Below are positions 58,218-64,000 of a stretch of 64,000 nucleotides of DNA, in pieces (positions within the stretch are counted from its first letter, which is position 1; the number at the start of each line of letters is the position of its first letter). The notes beneath the pieces were generated by a model. That model had not been told where the DNA came from, ran no database searches, and was given only the letters and a program-made list of their open reading frames with translations. This stretch comes from Roseateles koreensis. Lineage in GTDB: Bacteria; Pseudomonadota; Gammaproteobacteria; Burkholderiales; Burkholderiaceae_C. The stretch is taken from contig NZ_JAQQXS010000014.1 in assembly GCF_028595305.1 (NCBI RefSeq), positions 85,922 to 149,921 on the forward strand, written 5' to 3'. The position numbers were made by a program, and so were the translations under genes.

Positions 58218-59183
58218 TCATGCTTTCGTCTGATTGTGTATTACCTCAAGCAGTGCGGCTTCAAATTCCAAGAACGGTGGATATTTTTGAGTCGTTTCGT
58301 TGCTGATCAGTGCGAGTTTTCCCCGACCCGTGAAGCCGCCAACTCTCAGGCAAGAAACAAGGCCATGTCGGGCATAGAAATTTGCCGCGCTGGAAGATAT
58401 CAATGTGCAGAAATTGGTTTGCCGAACGATGTTCAAGTTCGTGTGCATGGATGCGGACTCAACCAGTGGCTCCGGCGCGATCAATCCAGTGCGGTCAAAA
58501 ATGTCCGTGAATACAACCCGTGAGTAAGAGCCTTTGGGCATCAGCACCCATTTAAGGTCCATCAATTCCGCAGGAGAAATCTCAACTTTCCCGGCAATTG
58601 GGTGCGTCGTGCCGCAGGCGACCACCAACTCCTCCGCATACATGGGCTTGATGGTCAGCTTGGACGCGTTCTGCAACTGACTGCTTGTGTTGTCCACACC
58701 ACCCAGCGCGCAGTCAATTTGCCCGGAGCCTAACTGCTGCAGCAAACCGCCAATGGCGTCTTCCCGCAGTTGCAGTCGCAGATGCGAACCCCGCCGCTCG
58801 AGGGCATCGACGACGAGCGGGATCAGATCCAGCCCGAACAGGGGAAACATGCCCACGCGCAGGAGCGGAAGTGTGTTGGCCGCTTGTGGGCTCAAGGCAG
58901 CGTCAAAATGCGCCAACGCAACCCGCATTCGGTCCAACGCGAGCTGTCCCGCCGGCGTCAGCGCCGCGCCGCGTGCCCCCCGAACCACCAGCGTCGTCGA
59001 TGACGCTGCTTCAAGCTCCTGCAGCATCTTGGTGACCGCGGGTTGGCTGAGATTCAAATGTGTGGCCGCTGTCGACAGTGAGCCACCTCGCCCGATGAAC
59101 TCAAGCAGCCGCAGATGGCGAATTCGGAGGTGGTCACCCCGCAGGCGCCGGTGGTGGGCAGGCGAGTCCTGATCTTTAGTCAT
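58218..59183 (-). CDS. LysR-type transcription regulator
   Basis: A 321-residue regulator. Helix-turn-helix: RHLRLLEFIGRGGSLSTAATHLNLSQPAVTKMLQELE. The ligand domain resembles GbpR/CbsR-type LysR proteins (LRVGMFPLFGLDLIPLVVDAL, SGQIDCALGGVDN, EELVVACGTTHPIAGK). It is divergent from the porin gene and probably regulates it. The start ATG at 59183 is preferred to TTG at 59207. Base composition becomes more AT-rich from here on. Confidence 0.88.
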   Translation of the reverse strand: MTKDQDSPAHHRRLRGDHLRIRHLRLLEFIGRGGSLSTAATHLNLSQPAVTKMLQELEAASSTTLVVRGARGAALTPAGQLALDRMRVALAHFDAALSPQAANTLPLLRVGMFPLFGLDLIPLVVDALERRGSHLRLQLREDAIGGLLQQLGSGQIDCALGGVDNTSSQLQNASKLTIKPMYAEELVVACGTTHPIAGKVEISPAELMDLKWVLMPKGSYSRVVFTDIFDRTGLIAPEPLVESASMHTNLNIVRQTNFCTLISSSAANFYARHGLVSCLRVGGFTGRGKLALISNETTQKYPPFLEFEAALLEVIHNQTKA

Positions 59184-59256
59184 AAAAATATCATATGACA
59201 AGTTCAATAAATAGCAATTTACATGAATGGCCTCGTCCCTCTACAGTCGGTCAACG
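59179..59256 (+). repeat. First copy of an imperfect promoter-region duplication
   Basis: About 78 bases starting GTCATAA, overlapping the lysR start codon, share an ordered set of matches (GTCATAA, ATGAC, TTCA, AATA, AATTTACA, GAAT, AGTCGG) with 59448-59524. It contains a promoter-like TTTACA-N18-TACAGT on the plus strand (59218-59247) that now faces no gene. Confidence 0.55.
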
Positions 59257-59447
59257 CCAAAAAGCAGGGCCAACGGCCGCAAAAATGTGACGAGGGTCGT
59301 GCTGCGAGAGGACGCATCCATCGAGTGATGCTGCGAATATCTTGCGCAGCAGCAATACGAATTGAGACGTTGCGGTGCTCTTCAGCGCGTTACTGGGGCT
59401 ATCTCCGGGATGGCGCCAGACCGAAGGTCTGTGACGTCGGTTCTTGA
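59221..59447. other. Non-coding stretch between lysR and the porin promoter
   Basis: The gap from lysR to the porin start is over 400 bases. Besides the two repeat copies, this middle part has no recognisable gene; the open frame at 59223-59447 has no family resemblance. It could be the remains of a lost gene behind the first promoter copy. Confidence 0.4.
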
Positions 59448-59524
59448 GTCATAAGAAAAACGGATGACTTATTCAGAAATAAGAAATTTACAGGAATACC
59501 CCCCCTGTTTAAAGTCGGGCGCGT
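59448..59524 (+). repeat. Second copy of the promoter-region duplication
   Basis: The same order of conserved blocks as at 59179-59256, in direct orientation, immediately upstream of the porin gene. Blocks shared between copies may include LysR-regulator operators. Confidence 0.55.
59487..59515 (+). promoter_or_regulatory. Sigma-70-type promoter of the porin gene
   Basis: TTTACA, 17 bases, TAAAGT, about 82 bases before the porin ATG. The aligned positions in the first repeat copy give a similar pair, which supports it as the functional core. Confidence 0.5.
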
Positions 59525-59597
59525 CGAGAACATGGGCGATGGACGGGCGTTCATGGCCACTGCTTTCAACTTCAAACTTAACAATAGAAGAGACAAC

Positions 59598-60719
59598 ATG
59601 ACCAAACTCATTCCCAGCGCACTCCTCGTTGGTGGCCTCATTGCGAGCTGTGCAGGCACATCCTTCGCGCAAAGTTCAGTTCAAATTGCGGGCCAGCTCG
59701 GGGTTGGCGTGGGTGTCAAGAACCATCAGGGTCCTGGTGACGGTTCCGTGACCGAAGTGACCGATAACCTGATGAAAGCCTCATGGCTGCGTATCAGCGG
59801 TATCGAGGATCTGGGCGGCGGCATGAGCGCCATGTTCCGTCTGGAGTCGGGGCTCAGCGCGGATACGGGAACTGCCGGCGGTACCGGGCAAGGTGCCACC
59901 CTGGCGTCACCCAAATTTTGGAATCGTAACGCCACGGTTGGACTTCGGTGGGCCGACATCGGCGTCCTTTCGGCGGGGCGCCAGTTCCATTCGTCAACCG
60001 ACCGCGCCATCGAGACCTTGGATGTCAACCAACTGAGTGCGGCCCACGTCGCCTATGCACCGGTCGGGTATTTCGGGGTTAATCGTTACAACGGGTTCGA
60101 CACCCGAGTCGATAATTCCATCAAATTCCGCTACAAAAAGCCCAATGTGATCGAGTTTGGCTTCAGCGCAGCGCCGGGCGAAGGAACGGCCGGCCGCAAT
60201 TACAGCGCTGAAATTGCGCACACCTCCAGCACTTTGAATGTGGGTGCAATCTTTGCACACTTTGACGCCAATGCGCAGCTGGCCAATGGTCACAAGCCTG
60301 CCTACGAATTCTGGGGTATTGGTGGCAACGTCAAGTTTGGCAGTGTCCAGCCTTATATTGCCTACTATCACAATGCTTTGGATTCTGCGACTTTGTTGGG
60401 TCGCCCCCAGCAAGTTAACGAAATCATCAGCCTGGGTGTGGCCTGGGACGCTTCGGCCCAAACCCGGTTTACGGCGGCCTATTACAACGACCGGGGCACG
60501 GGGCTGAACAATGTGCTCGGCCGCGACGGCACAAAGAACACTTGGATTTTGGCAGGTTACTACTATCTGTCCAAGCGTACAGAGTTGTATGTGGCGGCCC
60601 ACAATAACGCTTTCTTGGACGGGTACAGATTGGAGACAGTGAATCTGTCGACATTGAATCGCACCGCTTCCGAGGGCAGGGTCAGCGGTTTGTCGACAGG
60701 CATTCGTCACAACTTCTGA
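59598..60719 (+). CDS. Outer-membrane general porin (Gram-negative porin family)
   Basis: A 373-residue trimeric-porin type protein. Signal peptide ends at SFA/QSSVQIAGQLGVGVGV. The neisserial/Burkholderia porin pattern is present (DNLMKASWLRISGIEDLGGGMSAMFRLESGL, NRNATVGLRWADIGVLSAGRQ), and it ends in a terminal phenylalanine (GIRHNF), the outer-membrane assembly signal. It likely passes small anionic solutes. ATG at 59598 follows AGAAGAGA. Confidence 0.92.
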   Translation: MTKLIPSALLVGGLIASCAGTSFAQSSVQIAGQLGVGVGVKNHQGPGDGSVTEVTDNLMKASWLRISGIEDLGGGMSAMFRLESGLSADTGTAGGTGQGATLASPKFWNRNATVGLRWADIGVLSAGRQFHSSTDRAIETLDVNQLSAAHVAYAPVGYFGVNRYNGFDTRVDNSIKFRYKKPNVIEFGFSAAPGEGTAGRNYSAEIAHTSSTLNVGAIFAHFDANAQLANGHKPAYEFWGIGGNVKFGSVQPYIAYYHNALDSATLLGRPQQVNEIISLGVAWDASAQTRFTAAYYNDRGTGLNNVLGRDGTKNTWILAGYYYLSKRTELYVAAHNNAFLDGYRLETVNLSTLNRTASEGRVSGLSTGIRHNF

Positions 60720-60736
60720 GTTCGTCTCATAGCTAA

Positions 60737-60769
60737 CCCGCCAAAATCACCCTCCGTGCTTTTGGCGGG
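60737..60769 (+). terminator. Hairpin after the porin gene
   Basis: A perfect ten-base inverted repeat (CCCGCCAAAA with TTTTGGCGGG, 13-base loop) lies 17 bases after the porin stop. The AAAA/TTTT inner stem is normal for such terminators, but no T run follows on either strand, so efficiency is uncertain. Confidence 0.65.
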
Positions 60770-60884
60770 CACAAAGTCAATGCGCCTCGCGCACTCGATT
60801 CACGGTAGCCCTGTCCCCAAAGTGTAGTAGTACGTCGGTAGCACCCGGGTTGTCAGTCTGCTGAATTTAGAAATAAATATTCTT

Positions 60885-62261
60885 ATGACAAGACGGCACG
60901 TGTTCACGTTCATTCTCGCCGTACTATTGCACTGCGCTGGCTCTGCCAGTGCGGCAAACAGCGGGCCGGCCCAGTATTTCAATATGAAAGAAATACTGGA
61001 TGAAAGCACATTGGGTACCCAGATTGTGCGGGACTCTGTGCTACCCAGTAAATCCCGGCAGGGTAAGAGTGTGCGGGTTGTTGAACTCAAGTTCACTAGC
61101 CAAAATTGGCACGGCATGGTTTGGCGTCATCCGGCGCGCATTTATGTGCCCGAAGGATACCAGGGCGGTGGTGGCGCAGGCATATTTGCCACAGCCAGGA
61201 AATTCTTCGATGACGCCGTCAATCCACAGCACACGATTGACGCGACGCAGCAGAATACCGAAGAACAGTATGCCGAAGCTACCGCGATTGATTTGAATAT
61301 TCCCATCATGATTTTCAGCAATCCCCCGGAAAATTTCCAGGGAATGGATGAAGATGATCTGATGGGATTCGCGTTGAAAAAGGCGGTTGAAACCGGGGAC
61401 TTGAGCTGGTACGGCTACGCCGCGATTACGACAGGATATCTGCGCGCCATCACACTCATGCATTCGCTGCCCGGCATACACGCCGAACGTGCGGTGCTCA
61501 TGGGTTGTTCAAAGCGTGGAGTTGCGGTGGGTTTGGCGACGGGCGTTGACCCTGACCGTGTTGCGGGCATTATGGCTGCTTGCTATACGGGCGGTAACGT
61601 TCTTTATGGCGTTGCCCGCCAGTTTGCTGAATTCGGGCCAATGATGCGTGGCCCAGCCAAAGAAAAGTTGGGGCCTGGATACCAGCCTGCTGAAAATGTG
61701 CTGCGCGTTTTCAATACACCCACGGGCTTGGAGCTTATCAAGCAGTTTGACCCTTATATCTGGCGCAATAAAATCAAGTCCAACTACTTGGTTACGTTGG
61801 GTACGAACGACGAGTTCTTTGCGCTTGGGGCGGCCAATAGCATGATGAAGGAGTTGCGTGGCGACAAGGCTTATCTTGCCATCGACAACGTGAAGCATGC
61901 CTGGGTTTCTCCTAAACATCTGGCGGCTTGGCGGGTGTGGTTGGCCCATACATTCTTGAGTCGAGGCATTCCCAAGATTGAGTCAAAGAACTCGCTGGAG
62001 GGAGACCAATTGCTTATCCAAGCGAAAACCGACAAACCAGCGTCGGCAGTTGTTGTCAAAGCCTTTTACTCCTACAACAAAATTACAGACGACTGGCGGG
62101 CAGCACAGTGGCAGTCCGTACCGATGACCGCCGCTGAGGGGGGGTATTCCACGCGCTTGCCATTGAAAGAAGGTTTCAAGCTTGCTTACTATGTGGAAGT
62201 TGAAGATTCTGGCGTCGGAGGTACGGGGTATATCAGCTCTGTGATTGAGATCGTTGAGTAA
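60885..62261 (+). CDS. PhoPQ-activated (PqaA) family exported alpha/beta hydrolase
   Basis: A 458-residue exported protein (signal peptide to ASA/ANSGP). YRAI-type helix and the nucleophile motif GCSKRGVAVGLATGVDPDRVAG match the GxSKRG signature of the PhoPQ-activated pathogenicity-related family. The acid and histidine fit TLGTNDEFFAL and NVKHAWVSP. A C-terminal beta domain follows. The enzyme's substrate is unknown in any member I can recall. The ATG at 60885 lacks a strong ribosome site. Confidence 0.83.
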   Translation: MTRRHVFTFILAVLLHCAGSASAANSGPAQYFNMKEILDESTLGTQIVRDSVLPSKSRQGKSVRVVELKFTSQNWHGMVWRHPARIYVPEGYQGGGGAGIFATARKFFDDAVNPQHTIDATQQNTEEQYAEATAIDLNIPIMIFSNPPENFQGMDEDDLMGFALKKAVETGDLSWYGYAAITTGYLRAITLMHSLPGIHAERAVLMGCSKRGVAVGLATGVDPDRVAGIMAACYTGGNVLYGVARQFAEFGPMMRGPAKEKLGPGYQPAENVLRVFNTPTGLELIKQFDPYIWRNKIKSNYLVTLGTNDEFFALGAANSMMKELRGDKAYLAIDNVKHAWVSPKHLAAWRVWLAHTFLSRGIPKIESKNSLEGDQLLIQAKTDKPASAVVVKAFYSYNKITDDWRAAQWQSVPMTAAEGGYSTRLPLKEGFKLAYYVEVEDSGVGGTGYISSVIEIVE

Positions 62262-62334
62262 GCGCGCGCCAATTGCATAAATATTTGCTGCGGCACCACG
62301 TGCTACCAGTTTCATAATCATTGAAAAGATCGAT

Positions 62335-63657
62335 ATGAGCCTCTTCGCGCCGAAATCATTGTTTCAATCTACTCGCCCGATTTCTGCGAGTTTCCGTACG
62401 GCCCTGCAAGTCTTGACTTTGGGCTTTGCCGGAGCAGCCTGCGCGCAGGGCACGGTGTCTTTGGGGGGCACGTTGAATGACGATGTGCGCACCTACAGTG
62501 ATTTTGGTGTGCATCGTTACGGATCTAAGGGCGAGCAATCCGCGCTCGCCTGGATGGGCCGCGAGCTTGCCGCCGCTGGATTCACCGTTGAGAAGCAAGC
62601 ACTGCAAATGGGCCGGCAGTTGACGCTGAACGAGGCTCACATCACTTTGGGTGGCAAAACCAGTGAGGCGTTTCCTCATTGGTGGCCACCAGAGCAGCAG
62701 ATGCAATTGAAGCTTGAGGCAGCGCTGAAAGCGCCCAATGAATCAACCGGCGCGTTTGCGTGGCTGCGATTGCCGTATGAACGCGGTGCCTATTTGAATG
62801 CGCAGCACACCCAGAAAATTTTAGAAGTCGCAGCGCACAAACCCCTGGCGATTCTGCTGACCATTGACAACCCGGCGGGGTCGATATTCACTTACAACGT
62901 GAATCAGGAGGATGCCCCTTGGCCGGTGCCGGTGATTGTGGTGCCGGCTCGGCTTGCCGCGCAGTTGGAGGCCGCGCAACAAAGCGGTGAAAAAATGAAC
63001 ATCGATATGTCGATGCAATACCAGCGAGACGTATCGAGTTACAACGTGATTGGACGAATTGACAACGGCGCTGCCCGCACCGTCGTGGTATCGACGCCAG
63101 TGAGCAGTTGGTTCACGAGTTCTTGTGAGCGTGGCCCGGGCATTGCGCTGTTCCTGGCTTTGGCGCGCCATGTTGCCAAAGAAAAACGAGCCACCAATTT
63201 TGTCTTCGTCGGCACGGTGGGGCATGAAATTGGCCATGGCGGCATGGAGTCGTTCATTCATGCCAAGGCGCCGGCACCGGACAAAGTCAAAGCATGGTTG
63301 CATCTGGGCGCCTCGTTGGCCTGCTATGGCTGGACCCATGACGCGGCGACCTCGCAGTGGCGCATGCGCGCTGAAGCCGATCCTTCGTTGCGGGTCTTGT
63401 TGGCGAGCGAGTCGCTGCAAAATCAGGCGGTGACGGCTTTCAAAGGCGTTGCGGCGACACCGCTATTTGCCGAAAAGTCAGGGATTGGCGAACTGCGCGA
63501 TGTGCGTGCGGCGGGTTACGTCAACTATTTTGGTATGGCCGGGCTGCATCGCTTCTTTCACACGCCGGACGACCGCGCAGAACTCACCGGGCCCGAACTG
63601 CTGGAGCCCCTGGCCAATGCGTTTACGAAAATGCTTGATGAGTTGACGGTGAACTGA
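62335..63657 (+). CDS. M28-like exported peptidase homologue, probably without full zinc site
   Basis: A 440-residue exported protein (signal peptide to CAQ). The layout is M28 aminopeptidase-like: a PA-type insert (residues 90-230) and a catalytic region VVVSTPVSSWFTSSCERGPGIALFLALARHV, FVGTVGHEIGHGGMESFI. The expected ligands HxD, the bridging Asp and the Glu-Glu pair are replaced (TPVSS, CERGP, GHEIG). The last histidine seems kept in FHTPDDRAEL. It may be inactive or bind something else. Follows the PqaA-like gene by 73 bases on the same strand. Confidence 0.7.
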   Translation: MSLFAPKSLFQSTRPISASFRTALQVLTLGFAGAACAQGTVSLGGTLNDDVRTYSDFGVHRYGSKGEQSALAWMGRELAAAGFTVEKQALQMGRQLTLNEAHITLGGKTSEAFPHWWPPEQQMQLKLEAALKAPNESTGAFAWLRLPYERGAYLNAQHTQKILEVAAHKPLAILLTIDNPAGSIFTYNVNQEDAPWPVPVIVVPARLAAQLEAAQQSGEKMNIDMSMQYQRDVSSYNVIGRIDNGAARTVVVSTPVSSWFTSSCERGPGIALFLALARHVAKEKRATNFVFVGTVGHEIGHGGMESFIHAKAPAPDKVKAWLHLGASLACYGWTHDAATSQWRMRAEADPSLRVLLASESLQNQAVTAFKGVAATPLFAEKSGIGELRDVRAAGYVNYFGMAGLHRFFHTPDDRAELTGPELLEPLANAFTKMLDELTVN

Positions 63658-64000
63658 CACTTGAAGGCGCCGTTCAGGCTCACTCGCCTGCGTGCCCTCG
63701 CGCGGTGTTCGCCCCCTCCGAGCGGTTCGCCCGCTCATTTTTGAAGGCCCCCATTGAAGTGTCGAAGACCATGGGCGGGCAGTGCTGGCTTCGTTGTACT
63801 TTGGCAAGGTCTATGTTGATGGTGAGATTGAAGCTTGGCCGCGGCGCCACCGCAAGATCTTGGATTTGATGGGTTTGATTCGTCTGACCTGCAATACCTC
63901 GCCAACCCGCATGAACACTGGTGATTTGGGGTGAATGCCGATGGTCGGAACTCCCAGGAAGATATCCAATCGATATTGATTTCTGGGAGTTCTGGAGGGG
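63658..64000. other. Window end without a recognisable gene
   Basis: In these 343 bases the only notable frame, about 63757-63926 on the plus strand, contains the stretch ASLYFGKVYVDGEIEAWPRR but matches no family I know and has no good start. Composition is mixed. It may be the edge of an accessory region that continues beyond the window. Confidence 0.4.
63948..63992. repeat. Ten-base perfect inverted repeat at the window end
   Basis: GAACTCCCAG (63948-63957) and CTGGGAGTTC (63983-63992) flank a 25-base, AT-rich spacer that is itself partly palindromic (GATATC...GATAT). It could be a terminator-like hairpin, a regulator site or the end of a small repeat element. Confidence 0.5.

Noticed and set aside
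59223..59447. Small open frame between lysR and the porin gene
   Set aside because: No recognisable product; it lies within the duplicated promoter region.
63757..63926. Open frame near the window end containing ASLYFGKVYVDGEIEAWPRR
   Set aside because: No start codon with a ribosome site and no family match; left as unassigned sequence.

Overview
The window looks like chromosome from a high-GC betaproteobacterium of the order Burkholderiales, probably a Comamonadaceae or Rubrivivax/Roseateles-type relative. The reasons are the very high third-position GC, a DUF4148 protein, PEP-CTERM-type CAAX protease and FKBP-lipoprotein families, and a nirB-nirD-nasA-cobA / narK / nrtABD / nasT nitrate locus with a kinase-phosphatase gene inside it. 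The family-level guess is inference. I saw no tRNA, rRNA, CRISPR array or complete insertion sequence.

Layout. 0-7 kb: the start of katG (cut by the window edge), a DUF4148 protein, a sensor histidine kinase beside an orphan sugar-type binding protein, an AraC/alkyltransferase fusion and oxyR. 7-16 kb: panBC, an FKBP lipoprotein, trhP (yegQ), sodC, recG, an envelope protein, a lipoprotein hydrolase, an eRF1-like protein and a DksA-like zinc finger. 16-25 kb: queA, an aromatic aminotransferase, a hydrolase, arsC and dacB, then a translationally coupled HlyD/ABC exporter. 25-35 kb: dppA, a DUF2332 protein, a possible L,D-transpeptidase-like lipoprotein, a MAPEG protein, dppBCDF and an AmpD-type amidase, which together suggest peptide and murein-peptide handling. 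35-43 kb: yigZ, tgt, a wrecked Phd/PIN toxin-antitoxin pair, an MFS-acyltransferase fusion, a CAAX protease, rlmJ, a beta-helix protein and a MOSC protein.

42.7-58.1 kb is a complete nitrate assimilation locus. It has siroheme synthesis (cobA), nitrate reductase (nasA), nitrite reductase (nirBD), an MFS transporter (narK), an ABC transporter (nrtABD), a PP2C-kinase fusion and two different ANTAR RNA-binding regulators. One regulator is NasT. The other is an unusual protein with the order pseudo-receiver, ANTAR, PilJ-type nitrate-sensor repeat, PilJ-type repeat. The DNA shows the matching control logic. Strong sigma-54 promoter matches precede nirB, narK and nrtA, with a weaker one before nasT. 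The narK and nrtA leaders, but not the nirB leader, begin with a hairpin carrying a hexanucleotide loop of the form AANGGC. Each leader then has a second hairpin whose loop ends in GGC and forms the base of a mutually exclusive intrinsic terminator. The locus therefore appears to combine nitrogen-status control of initiation (sigma-54/NtrC) with nitrate control of elongation (ANTAR antitermination), applied selectively to the transporter operons. This is the most interesting system in the window.

58.2-63.7 kb is visibly more AT-rich. It holds a LysR regulator, a porin, a PhoPQ-activated (PqaA-like) hydrolase and an M28-like protein that seems to lack most zinc ligands. An imperfectly duplicated promoter lies between lysR and the porin gene. 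This block may have been acquired separately. The last 340 bases hold no convincing gene, only a 10-base inverted repeat.
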